Positions 55,189 through 63,257 of a DNA stretch of 64,000 nt are shown here, piece by piece. The notes below the pieces were generated by a model, which had not been told where the DNA came from, ran no database searches, and saw only the letters and a program-made list of their open reading frames with translations. The translations under genes and the position numbers were made by a program. Location: the NCBI RefSeq assembly GCF_040049195.1, contig NZ_JBDZDL010000001.1; one strand, written 5' to 3'. Within the stretch, counting starts at the first letter, position 1. Every line of letters starts with the position of its first letter. Source of the stretch: NCEH01 sp040049195 (GTDB lineage: Bacteria > Pseudomonadota > Alphaproteobacteria > Rhizobiales > Xanthobacteraceae).

Positions 55189-55414
55189 GGGCGCCATCCT
55201 GGGCGGGCCGCGAAGATGAAGCGCGGACGAAACACCGGCCGGAACCCGGCGCATATTGCCCAATATTTTAGCAATTTGCACAGGTCACAGGCAATTGGTG
55301 GCATGCAGTATTTTTGTGGAGCCCAAACGCCTCCCGCCAAATTCAAAAGATATGCAACTTTTTAGTTGCGTATCTCAAGGGTTCGGGCAGGATCAGGCAA
55401 CCAGGAGGTTGCCC

Positions 55415-55861
55415 ATGTCCAATTCCATCGAGAAAACCATAGATCTCAAGGCGCCCGTCGAAAAAGTGTGGCACGCGCTCACCGACCACGAGGCGTTCGG
55501 CACTTGGTTCCGCGTGAAGCTGGACGGGCTGTTCGTGCCCGGCGCCCGCTCCACGGGCCGGATGACGGTGCCCGGCTACGAGCATGTGACATGGAACGCT
55601 ACGGTGAAGCAGATGGAGCCGCCGCGCCTGTTCTCCTTCACCTGGCATCCCTATGCCATCGAGGCCGGGGTGGACTATTCCGGCGAGACGCCGACGCTGG
55701 TGGAGTTTCGCCTCGTCCCCATCGCGGGCGGCACCCGCCTGACCGTGACCGAGACCGGGTTCGATGCCCTGCCACCCAACCGCATGCCCGACGCCCTGCG
55801 CATGAACGAGCGCGGATGGACCGCGCAAATGGGCAATATCCAAGCCTATGTCGAGCGCTAG
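55415..55861 (+). CDS. SRPBCC (AHSA1-like) domain protein
   Basis: A 148-residue START/Bet v1-like protein, ATG 55415 with AGGAGG in front. SIEKTIDLKAPVEKVWHALTDHEAFGTWFRVKLDGLFVPGARSTGRMTVPGYEHVTWNATV is the standard N-terminal half with a hydrophobic pocket; GTRLTVTETGFDALP and the last helix complete it. Its function is probably binding of a hydrophobic ligand. It overlaps the ArsR-type gene by 14 bp, a very common SRPBCC-ArsR pair. Confidence 0.9.
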   Translation: MSNSIEKTIDLKAPVEKVWHALTDHEAFGTWFRVKLDGLFVPGARSTGRMTVPGYEHVTWNATVKQMEPPRLFSFTWHPYAIEAGVDYSGETPTLVEFRLVPIAGGTRLTVTETGFDALPPNRMPDALRMNERGWTAQMGNIQAYVER

Positions 55862-56186
55862 CCCTTTCGCCGCCGGGGCCGACCCGGTTCCGGTGTTCGC
55901 GGCCCTGGGCGATCCCACGCGCCTTGCCCTTCTGACCCGGCTCAGCGACGGGCAGGAGGCCTCCATCGCGGGCCTGTCCGCCGGCACGGCGCTGACCCGG
56001 CAGGCGGTGACCAAGCATCTGCGCGTGCTGGAGGAGGCGGGCCTCGTGCGCAGCCTGCGGGTGGGGCGGGAAAGCCGGTTCGCCTTCCGCCCCGAGGCTG
56101 TAGATGCCGCCCGCGCCTATCTCGATGCGGTCTCCCGCCAGTGGGATGACGCGCTGGCGCGGCTCACCGCGTTCGTGGAGCGGTGA
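55848..56186 (+). CDS. ArsR-family transcriptional regulator
   Basis: A 112-residue winged helix protein: VPVFAALGDPTRLALLTRLSDGQEASIAGLSAGTALTRQAVTKHLRVLEEAGLVRSLRVGRESRFAFRPEAVDAARAYLD. The metal-binding Cys motif of ArsR/SmtB (ELCVC) is absent, placing it in the ArsR subgroup paired with SRPBCC proteins. It starts within the last codons of the upstream gene, so they are translationally coupled and probably co-regulated. Confidence 0.9.
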   Translation: MSSASPFAAGADPVPVFAALGDPTRLALLTRLSDGQEASIAGLSAGTALTRQAVTKHLRVLEEAGLVRSLRVGRESRFAFRPEAVDAARAYLDAVSRQWDDALARLTAFVER

Positions 56187-56195
56187 GGCCGGCGC

Positions 56196-56678
56196 TCAGG
56201 CGGCGCGCTTGGCCACCGCCGGGGGATAGCGCAGCGGCGCGCCGAAGCGGTTGTACATATTGATCAATCCCACGGCCGCCGTGAGGTTGACGATCTCGGC
56301 CTCCGCGAAGTGGGCGCTCACCTCGGCATAAAGCGCCTCCGATGCGGGACCGGCGGAGAGGCGGGTGAGGGCCTCGGTCCAGGCCAGCGCCGCGCGCTCG
56401 CGGGCGGTGAAGACCGGTGCCTCCTGCCAGACCGCGAGCAATTGCAGGCGGTCTTCGGTTTCCCCCTCCTTGCGGGCGTCGTCCGCATGCATCTGGACGC
56501 AATAGGCGCAGCCGTTGATCTGCGAGGCGCGCAGCTTCACCAGTTCCAGCAGGGAATTCTCAAGCCCGCTCGCCTTCACCGCGGCGCTGAGGTCGGCAAG
56601 CGCGGCGAACACCGGCTTGGCGAGGCCATAGGCCTTGGCGGGCGAGATGCGGGCGGGATGTGCGGTCGTGTCGGACAT
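56196..56678 (-). CDS. Carboxymuconolactone decarboxylase/AhpD-like protein
   Basis: A 160-residue helical protein from ATG 56678 (GGAG upstream; an ATG at 56696 is also in frame). LRASQINGCAYCVQMHADDARKEGETEDRLQLLAVWQE has the CxxC plus His motif of AhpD-type alkylhydroperoxidases (SINGCAYCVQMH), then FTARERAALAWTEALTRL. It probably reduces peroxides through the thiol pair or is a decarboxylase relative. It faces a MarR regulator across a 63-bp promoter region with repeated operators. Confidence 0.9.
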   Translation of the reverse strand: MSDTTAHPARISPAKAYGLAKPVFAALADLSAAVKASGLENSLLELVKLRASQINGCAYCVQMHADDARKEGETEDRLQLLAVWQEAPVFTARERAALAWTEALTRLSAGPASEALYAEVSAHFAEAEIVNLTAAVGLINMYNRFGAPLRYPPAVAKRAA

Positions 56679-56702
56679 GGACGTCTCAGGCTCCATCGTG
56701 CA

Positions 56703-56742
56703 TATCAGAGGTCTGATAGGGGTCTATATAAGAGGTCTGATA
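56703..56742. promoter_or_regulatory. Paired MarR-type operator sites
   Basis: TATCAGA-GG-TCTGATA (56703-56718) is a 7+7 inverted repeat; AGAGGTCTGATA recurs at 56731-56742, 24 bp on, running into the MarR start codon. The sites lie between the AhpD-like gene (start 56678) and the MarR gene (start 56742), where a MarR dimer could repress both. Confidence 0.72.
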
Positions 56743-57239
56743 TGGAGGGCAAGAGCCTCCCGTACGCCTTGCCGCGCCCGGGCGAGCGCAAGCGCGGCAT
56801 GGATGGATACCTCGGGTATCTTCTGCGCCAGGCGAACGCGGCGTCCAGCCATGCCCTGCAGGAGGCATTGGCGGATCTCGGGCTGACGGCCCCGCAATTC
56901 CTCGTTCTCACGCTGGTGAAGGCTTATCCCGGACAGCCGGCGGCGCAGATCGCGCGGCTGGCGCTGCTGACGCCGCAGACCCTGACCGTGATCGTGCGCA
57001 ATCTCGAGCGCGACGGCGCCCTGACGCGGACCGCGCCCGCCGCCGGCCGCGCCATCAGCCTCAATGTGACGCGGGCGGGAGAGGCTTTGCTTGCCCAGTG
57101 CCGGGGCCGCACCGCGCCCCTTGAGGCGCGCATGGCCGCCGGCCTCTCGCCGGAGGAGGAAAGCGTGGTGCGGCGCTGGCTGGTGCGGGTCGCAACCGAT
57201 TTCGCGGTCGATGGCGATGGCGCGCCGGAGTCGTCATAA
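56742..57239 (+). CDS. MarR-family transcriptional regulator
   Basis: A 165-residue winged-helix protein: YLGYLLRQANAASSHALQEALADLGLTAPQFLVLTLVKAYPGQPAAQIARLALLTPQTLTVIVRNLERDGALTRTAPAAGRAISLNVTRAGEALLAQC. That is the complete MarR fold with the recognition helix QTLTVIVRNLERDG and the wing with the DxR position replaced by GR. Start ATG 56742, AAGAGG about 8 nt upstream. Divergent from the AhpD-like gene, it likely senses peroxide or phenolic ligands. Confidence 0.9.
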   Translation: MEGKSLPYALPRPGERKRGMDGYLGYLLRQANAASSHALQEALADLGLTAPQFLVLTLVKAYPGQPAAQIARLALLTPQTLTVIVRNLERDGALTRTAPAAGRAISLNVTRAGEALLAQCRGRTAPLEARMAAGLSPEEESVVRRWLVRVATDFAVDGDGAPESS

Positions 57240-57345
57240 CGCCGCCCGGTGAGGCGCGCGCCTGCGGCCGGTGTGCGGCACCCTTGGCGGAAAGCCGATG
57301 GCGGGGCTACATGACAGGCTGAAGTTCGCGTCGAGAAAGCCCGCC

Positions 57346-57954
57346 ATGCCCCGCGCCGTCGCCGGCCCCGAGATTGAACGCCTGATCCAGCTGCTCGCCC
57401 GCCTGCCGGGCCTCGGCCCGCGTTCGGCGCGCCGCGCCGCCCTGCATCTGATCCAGAAGCGCGAGACCTTGCTGGCCCCGCTCACGCTCGCCATGCAGGA
57501 CGCCCTGGGCAAGATCGTCGAATGCCGGGTGTGCGGGAATCTCGATGTGCGCGATCCCTGCACGGTCTGTGCGGATCCTGAGCGCGACCCGACCGTGCTG
57601 GTGGTGGTGGCGGACGTTTCCGATCTGTGGGCGCTGGAGCGGGCCTCGGCCATCCATGCCAAATATCATGTGCTCGGCGGCGTGCTCTCGCCCCTCGACG
57701 GGGTGGGGCCGGAGGATCTCTCCATCGCCAAGCTGATCGGCCGGGTGGCGGCCGAGGGCTTCAAGGAAGTGATTCTCGCCCTTGGGGCCACCGTGGATGG
57801 GCAGACCACCGCCCATTACATCACCGACCTGCTGCGCGACCTGCCGGTGAAGGTCACGCGCCTCGCCCATGGCGTGCCGGTGGGCGGAGACCTCGCCTAT
57901 CTCGATGAAGGTACGCTTTCCGCGGCCATGCGGGCGCGGACCAGCATCGGGTAA
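57346..57954 (+). CDS. recR: Recombination protein RecR
   Basis: A 202-residue RecFOR-pathway protein. GPEIERLIQLLARLPGLGPRSARRAALHLI is the N-terminal helix-hairpin-helix; CRVCGNLDVRDPCTVC is the four-Cys zinc finger; DPTVLVVVADVSDLWALERA and HVLGGVLSPLDGVGPEDLSIAKL form the Toprim domain. ATG 57346 is chosen because the conserved start lies right after it; an in-frame ATG at 57298 and ATG 57271 would add unlikely leaders. In most genomes it directly follows dnaX and ybaB, which are 3.4 kb upstream here. Confidence 0.97.
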   Translation: MPRAVAGPEIERLIQLLARLPGLGPRSARRAALHLIQKRETLLAPLTLAMQDALGKIVECRVCGNLDVRDPCTVCADPERDPTVLVVVADVSDLWALERASAIHAKYHVLGGVLSPLDGVGPEDLSIAKLIGRVAAEGFKEVILALGATVDGQTTAHYITDLLRDLPVKVTRLAHGVPVGGDLAYLDEGTLSAAMRARTSIG

Positions 57955-58084
57955 ACCATCGGCGCCCAGGCGCCTTCCCATGCCAGCGTCCTCCCACGCC
58001 CTGGCTTAAGCCTTTTACGCAGGCCCTGATTGTGTATTCTTTCCCTTGCAATCAACTTTGATGCGCGGGTCGTTGGGGGACGCC

Positions 58085-58684
58085 ATGAAGGGATTCGGCA
58101 TTTTGATTCTTGGGATAGCTCTGCTCGGCACTCAGGCGGAGGCGTCGCAACTGAAAGAGATCAACGGCGAAACATTGAGCAACACGATCAAGTGCGAAGC
58201 GGGAAGCTTCGCCAAGTCGATACCCCATGTTGCATCTCTTCCCGGAAACAAGATGAAGGTAAAAGTCTCTTTTTCTCAAAGTTCGACAAACTCCAAATCT
58301 GGCGGATTTGATCTTAAATTTCCGTGGCTCGTGCCTATCGGCGGAGGGGCGAATTTAAGTCGCGAACAATTGGAAAAAGTTTCAGTTGATGGAATTACTT
58401 ATAATATAAATCCAGCGAACCTGATTAATTGCAACAAGAAGAACATCATCAAGGAAGGGGTCGGCATCTTTGAATGCCTGAGCCAAAATAAGGCGCTATT
58501 CATGGATGCCGTTGAAGGCGGAGAGGGCAGCGTATCGTGCTCTTCCCAGATTACGGCCACGAAATCGGGTTCGCTCAACGCCAATCTCACGATTTGGACC
58601 ATCAGCGTGGGGCCCTCGGGATCCGCTTCGAATTCTACGATCTATACGTTCCTGGTGGCTGCGCCTCCGCCGTCCAAGAACTGA
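58085..58684 (+). CDS. AT-rich orphan, probable secreted protein
   Basis: A 199-residue product from ATG 58085 (GGGGGA upstream) with a signal peptide (GFGILILGIALLGTQAEAS). Mature part: EINGETLSNTIKCEAGSFAKSIPHVASLPGNKMKVKVSFSQSS, a beta-rich middle and VSVDGITYNINPANLINCNKKNIIKEGVGIFECLSQNKALF, ending in TLWT-like NLTIWTISVGPSGSAS and a Pro-rich tail. Codons are visibly AT-richer than all neighbours (many AAA, TTT, ATT), indicating recent acquisition. The alternating VKVSF ... GGFDLKFPWLVPIGGG ... VSV pattern faintly recalls trypsin-co-occurring domain proteins, but this is weak. No function is assigned. Confidence 0.72.
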   Translation: MKGFGILILGIALLGTQAEASQLKEINGETLSNTIKCEAGSFAKSIPHVASLPGNKMKVKVSFSQSSTNSKSGGFDLKFPWLVPIGGGANLSREQLEKVSVDGITYNINPANLINCNKKNIIKEGVGIFECLSQNKALFMDAVEGGEGSVSCSSQITATKSGSLNANLTIWTISVGPSGSASNSTIYTFLVAAPPPSKN

Positions 58685-58700
58685 TCACCGCGTCAGATAC

Positions 58701-58730
58701 GGATGCGGCGGAGGCGGAACCGCCGCATCC
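58701..58730. terminator. Bidirectional hairpin between the orphan gene and ligA
   Basis: GGATGCGGCGG with CCGCCGCATCC (eleven-base perfect stem, eight-base loop) between two convergent stop codons (58684 and 58757). Followed by TGTCTTGG only, so termination would depend on the stem. Confidence 0.5.
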
Positions 58731-58756
58731 TGTCTTGGGCGGGAGAGGGTCGCGGG

Positions 58757-61003
58757 TCAGCCCACCAGCTCGAACCAATCGTCCTCGGTGATCACCTGCA
58801 CGCCGAGCGCGCGGGCCTTGTCGAGCTTCGATCCCGCGCCGGGGCCCGCCACCACGATGTCGGTCTTGGCGGAAACCGAGCCGGCCACCTTGGCGCCGAG
58901 CCGCTCGGCCATGGCTTTCGCCTCCTCGCGGGTCATCTTCTCCAGCGAGCCGGTGAACACCACGGTCTTGCCGGACACCGGCGAGGCGGTGGAGACGGCT
59001 TCGAGCGGCTGGGGCGTGACCTCGCGCAGCAGCGCTTCGACCACCTCCTGATTGTGCGGCTCGCGGAAGAAGTCCACCACCGCCTCGGCGACCACCGCGC
59101 CGATGCCGTCGATATTGATCATTTCCGCCCACGCCTCGTTGCCTTGCAGCTTGCGCCGCCGCGCCTTCGCCGGGCTCGGCTCCTCCTGGTCCGGCGCGGG
59201 GGCGGCGGCTTCCTCCATCTCTTCCGGCATTTCCGCAGCGAGGGCGGCGTCCCGCAGGGCCTCCATCGTGCCGTAATGGCGGGCGAGGCGCTTGGCGTTG
59301 GTCTCGCCCACATGGCGGATGCCGAGGGCGAAGATGAAGCGATCGAGCGCGATGGTGCGCCGCTCCTCGATGGCGGCGAACAGCTTCTGCGCCGAGGTCT
59401 TGCCCCAGCCCTCGCGATTCTCGAGCCGGGTCAGGGACTGTTCGTTGCGCGCCTTCAGGCGAAAAATATCGGCCGGTTCGGCGATCAGCTTCCATTCGTA
59501 GAAAGCGTGCGCCTGCTTCTCCCCCAAGCCCTCGATGTCGAAGGCGTTGCGGGAGACGAAATGGCGCAGCCGCTCCACCGCCTGGGCCGGACAGATGAGG
59601 CCGCCGGTGCAGCGGCGCACGGCATCCTGCTTGCCGGTCTTCGGATCCACCTCGCGCAAGGCGTTGCTGCCGCAGACCGGGCAATGATGCGGGAACTCAT
59701 AGGCCTTCGTGTGCGCCGGCCGCTTCTCCAGCACCACGGAGACCACCTGCGGGATCACGTCGCCGGCGCGCTGGACCACCACCGTGTCGCCGATGCGGAT
59801 GTCGATGCCGCCGCGGATCGGCTCGCCGTCGCCGCCGATGCCGCGGATATAGTCCTCGTTGTGCAGCGTGGCGTTGGAGACCACGACGCCGCCCACGGTC
59901 ACCGGGGTGAGCTTCGCCACCGGCGTCAGCGCGCCGGTGCGGCCGACCTGGATCTCGATGTCTTCCAGCACCGTGGTGGCCTGCTCGGCCGGGAATTTGT
60001 GCGCCAGCGCCCAGCGCGGCGAGCGCGAGACGAAGCCCAGCCGGCGTTGCAGATCCAGGCGGTCCACCTTGTAGACCACGCCGTCGATATCATAGCCGAG
60101 CTGCGCGCGCTCCGCGCCGATCTTGCGGAAATGGGCCAGCAGCCCGGCCGCGTCGTCGGCGAGAATGGTCAGCGGGTTGGTGGGCAGGCCCCAGCGCGCG
60201 AACGCATGCACCACGCCGAGCTGCGTGTCGGCGGGCAGGCTGGAGGCCTCGCCCCAGGCATAGGCAAAGAAGCGCAGCGGGCGGGCGGCGGTGATCGCCG
60301 AATCGAGCTGGCGCAGGGAGCCGGCGGCGGCATTGCGCGGATTGGCGAAGAGCGGCTTGCCCGCCTGTTCCTGGCGCGCGTTCAGGGCGAGGAAATCGCC
60401 CTTGTCCATATAGACCTCGCCGCGCACGTCGATCAGCTCGGGCACCCCTTCGCCCTTCAGCACATGGGGGATTTGCGCGATGGTGCGCACGTTGGCGGTC
60501 ACGTCCTCGCCCTGGCTGCCGTCGCCGCGCGTGGCGGCGGAAACGAGGTGGCCGCGTTCATAGCGCAGCGAGCAGGAGAGGCCGTCGATCTTCGGCTCGG
60601 CGGTGAAATTCAGGGTCTCTCCCGCCGGCAGGTTCAAGAACCGCCGCACACGCGCCACGAATTCCTCCACCTCCTCGTCGGAAAAGGCGTTGCCGAGCGA
60701 GAGCATGGGCACGGAATGGACGATCTTCGCGAATTTCGCAGCCGGCGCCGCCCCGACCTTTTCCGAAAGGCTGTCGGCCCCGCGCAGGTCCGGGAAGCGG
60801 GCCTCGATGGCCTCATAGCGGCGGCGCAGCGCGTCGTATTCCGCATCCGTGACGGTCGGCGCGTCCTCCTGGTAATAGCGCGCGTCGTGGGCGGCGATCT
60901 CCTCCGCGAGCCGCGCATGCTCGGCCGCGGCGTCATCGGGCGTCAGGCTTTCCACGATCTGGTCGCGGAGCGGGCGGTCGGAAGCGGACTTTGAGCGCGT
61001 CAT
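58757..61003 (-). CDS. ligA: NAD-dependent DNA ligase
   Basis: A 748-residue replication and repair ligase. LNFTAEPKIDGLSCSLRYERGHLVSAATRGDGSQGEDVTANVRT contains the adenylated Lys (residue 138, KIDG). Domains in order: Ia/adenylation (1-330), OB fold (RTGALTPVAKLTPVTVGG), zinc finger (HHCPVCGS...RCTGGLICPAQ), helix-hairpin-helix and a C-terminal BRCT (SGKTVVFTGSLEKMTREEAKAMAERLGAKV). An acidic, Pro-rich insert (about AAEMPEEMEEAAAPAPDQEEPS) in the helix-hairpin-helix region makes it longer than E. coli LigA, which is common in Rhizobiales. Confidence 0.98.
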   Translation of the reverse strand: MTRSKSASDRPLRDQIVESLTPDDAAAEHARLAEEIAAHDARYYQEDAPTVTDAEYDALRRRYEAIEARFPDLRGADSLSEKVGAAPAAKFAKIVHSVPMLSLGNAFSDEEVEEFVARVRRFLNLPAGETLNFTAEPKIDGLSCSLRYERGHLVSAATRGDGSQGEDVTANVRTIAQIPHVLKGEGVPELIDVRGEVYMDKGDFLALNARQEQAGKPLFANPRNAAAGSLRQLDSAITAARPLRFFAYAWGEASSLPADTQLGVVHAFARWGLPTNPLTILADDAAGLLAHFRKIGAERAQLGYDIDGVVYKVDRLDLQRRLGFVSRSPRWALAHKFPAEQATTVLEDIEIQVGRTGALTPVAKLTPVTVGGVVVSNATLHNEDYIRGIGGDGEPIRGGIDIRIGDTVVVQRAGDVIPQVVSVVLEKRPAHTKAYEFPHHCPVCGSNALREVDPKTGKQDAVRRCTGGLICPAQAVERLRHFVSRNAFDIEGLGEKQAHAFYEWKLIAEPADIFRLKARNEQSLTRLENREGWGKTSAQKLFAAIEERRTIALDRFIFALGIRHVGETNAKRLARHYGTMEALRDAALAAEMPEEMEEAAAPAPDQEEPSPAKARRRKLQGNEAWAEMINIDGIGAVVAEAVVDFFREPHNQEVVEALLREVTPQPLEAVSTASPVSGKTVVFTGSLEKMTREEAKAMAERLGAKVAGSVSAKTDIVVAGPGAGSKLDKARALGVQVITEDDWFELVG

Positions 61004-61204
61004 GCGACGTTTCTTCTCGCTGCGGGCCCTCGCAGGGGCGGGCAAACGGGCGGGGCGAACGGAAACGGCGCGACGCGCCGGGGTCCCGTTCTTTTCGCCC
61101 AACCCCGCGCCCGCGGCAACTGAGCGCGAGGGGGCTGTCTTCCCGTCTCTAAAATGTAAGATGTCCAATGTAGGGATGGGACATTCAAAAAAGGGGGCGG
61201 GTTC

Positions 61205-63154
61205 ATGCGTAGGCTTCGCAAAGCGGCTTTGTGGGCAGCCTGTGCCGCAACGGCAGTCTTCTCGGGCGCCGCATCCGCGCAGACCCAGGCCGATGATTCG
61301 GCCCTGGTGGAGCGTGGGGCCTATCTGGCCAAGGCGGGCGATTGCATGCCCTGCCATTCCGGCGATCCGAAGAAGCCGTTCGCCGGCAATTTGCCGTTCA
61401 ACACGCCTTTCGGCACCATGTTCTCGGTGAACATCACGTCCGATCCCACCTATGGCATCGGCACCTGGACCTATGAGCAGTTCAAGGCCGCCCTGCACGA
61501 CGGCATCCGCGCCGATGGCGCCTATCTCTATCCCGCCATGCCGTTCGATGCTTATACCGGCATCGAGGAAAGTGACCTGAAGGCCCTTTGGGCGTTCGTC
61601 CGGCGCATTCCCGCGATCCCGGAGCCGCGCAAGGAAAACCAGCTCAATTTCCCGTTCAATGTCCGCCTCGGCCTGCTGGCGTGGCGTGAACTGTTCTTCG
61701 AGCCGGCCTATTTCAAGCCGACGGCGGGCAAGAGCGATGCCTGGAATCGCGGCGCCTATCTCGCCCAGACGCTGGCCCATTGCGGCGACTGCCACACCCC
61801 GCGCAACCTGATGGGTGCCGTGAAGCAGAAGCAGAATTTCCTCGGCACCGAGGTGGACGGCTATTGGGCGCCGGACATTTCCACCGAAGGCCTGAAGAAG
61901 TCCGGCTGGACCGCCGACAAGCTCACCACCTTCCTCAAGAGCGGCTCCTCCACCGGCAAGACCTCCGTGTTCGGGCCGATGGCGGAAGTGGTGCACGACA
62001 GCCTCGGCTTCCTCACCCCCACCGACCTGACCGCCCTCGTCACCTATCTGATGGACGCGCCGCCGCCGAGCGACGTGCCCGCGCCGCAGGCCGCCTCGCC
62101 GCTTCCGGCCGACGTGTTCCAGCGCGCCGCCAAGAGCTATGTGGACAATTGCGCGCCCTGCCACATGTCCAAGGGCGCCGGCTCCACAGACATCATTCCC
62201 CCGCTCGCCGGCAATCCGGCGGTGGTGGCGAGCGAGCCCTATAACGTCATCATGGCCATCCTCGGCGGCCTGCCCTCCGGCGGCACCTATGGACCCATGC
62301 CTTCGTTCGCCGGCCGGCTGAGCGACCAGCAGGTGGCGGACCTCGTGAACTACGTGCGCACCTCCTGGGGCAACAAGGCCGATCCGAGCGCGACGCCGGC
62401 CATGGTCGCCGCCTGGCGGGCCACCGCCAACGTGCCGGATTTCGGCACCCAGCAGGCCTCTGCCTTCGATTGCCCGAAGGTGGGCGGCGGGCCGGGCGCG
62501 ACCGGGCCGGACCCCAAGGCGGTCGCCGCCATCACCCAGATGATGCAGGGCGGCAACCGGCAGATCCATGTGCTGACCGCCGCCTATTCCGCCGCCGATT
62601 CGGGCGCCACGCCCGGTACGGTGGTGGATGCGCTGACCGCCGCCTATTGCCCGGTGGTGGCCGCCAGCAGCCTTCCCGACTGGCAGAAGAGCGCGGAGCT
62701 GCGCCGCTTCACGCTTCAGGTCGCGGCGGATGTCTCGCCCGCGGTCGCCGCCGTGCCCATGCCCGACGTTTCGATCGTGTGGGCGACCCCGGTCGGCACT
62801 TCGCTGGTGGCGCGCCAGCCCACCGCCATCGCCGCGAAGCTGACCTGCCCGGCCAATGACGGCAAGCTGGTGCCCAAGGACCTGGCCGACAAGGCGGTGT
62901 CCCTGCTCGGCACGCCGACCCCGCCGGTGGCCGGCGCGGCCGTGGTGCAGCTCGCCACGACCCTGTCGCAGCAAAATCCGAAGGCCCGCCGCTCGGACGT
63001 GGCGAACGCCCTCATCTCCGCTTATTGCCCGCTGGTGGTGGCGCAGGCCGGCAACAGCGTCGCGGAGCAATACAATCTGCTCACCGGCTTCGGTCAGCAG
63101 GTGGTGCAGACCCTCCAGCTCAGCGCGCCGACGGTGAAAGCCTCGGCCAAATAA
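61205..63154 (+). CDS. Triheme cytochrome c with a duplicated C-terminal region
   Basis: A 649-residue exported protein with a signal peptide (AALWAACAATAVFSGAASAQ). Three CxxCH sites lie at residues 47-51 (CMPCH), 193-197 (CGDCH) and 316-320 (CAPCH), each in a standard c-type domain, the last followed by a Met ligand candidate (PMPSF). The three-domain layout is that of the cytochrome subunit of alcohol or gluconate dehydrogenases, so it probably passes electrons to the oxidase or quinone. Residues about 430-640 are an extra region with two copies of an AYCP motif (480-483 and 606-609). No dehydrogenase partner gene is next to it. Divergent from ligA. Confidence 0.9.
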   Translation: MRRLRKAALWAACAATAVFSGAASAQTQADDSALVERGAYLAKAGDCMPCHSGDPKKPFAGNLPFNTPFGTMFSVNITSDPTYGIGTWTYEQFKAALHDGIRADGAYLYPAMPFDAYTGIEESDLKALWAFVRRIPAIPEPRKENQLNFPFNVRLGLLAWRELFFEPAYFKPTAGKSDAWNRGAYLAQTLAHCGDCHTPRNLMGAVKQKQNFLGTEVDGYWAPDISTEGLKKSGWTADKLTTFLKSGSSTGKTSVFGPMAEVVHDSLGFLTPTDLTALVTYLMDAPPPSDVPAPQAASPLPADVFQRAAKSYVDNCAPCHMSKGAGSTDIIPPLAGNPAVVASEPYNVIMAILGGLPSGGTYGPMPSFAGRLSDQQVADLVNYVRTSWGNKADPSATPAMVAAWRATANVPDFGTQQASAFDCPKVGGGPGATGPDPKAVAAITQMMQGGNRQIHVLTAAYSAADSGATPGTVVDALTAAYCPVVAASSLPDWQKSAELRRFTLQVAADVSPAVAAVPMPDVSIVWATPVGTSLVARQPTAIAAKLTCPANDGKLVPKDLADKAVSLLGTPTPPVAGAAVVQLATTLSQQNPKARRSDVANALISAYCPLVVAQAGNSVAEQYNLLTGFGQQVVQTLQLSAPTVKASAK

Positions 63155-63198
63155 GCCGGAAGGCGCGCGGTCTTGGATGCGCGCGCAGGCCATCCCGG

Positions 63199-63222
63199 TC
63201 TTCCCCCGCGTGCGGGGGAAGA
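63199..63222. repeat. Perfect 24-bp palindromic hairpin
   Basis: TCTTCCCCCGC-GT-GCGGGGGAAGA, an eleven-base stem between the convergent cytochrome and SDR genes. It resembles dispersed Rhizobiales intergenic palindromes and may also end transcription on both sides. Confidence 0.65.
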
Positions 63223-63257
63223 TCTCTCTCACCGGTCCCTGCCGGATGCGGCGCGGG

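Noticed and set aside
58703..60994. 763-codon plus-strand frame over ligA
   Set aside because: Antisense shadow of ligA with no domain pattern.
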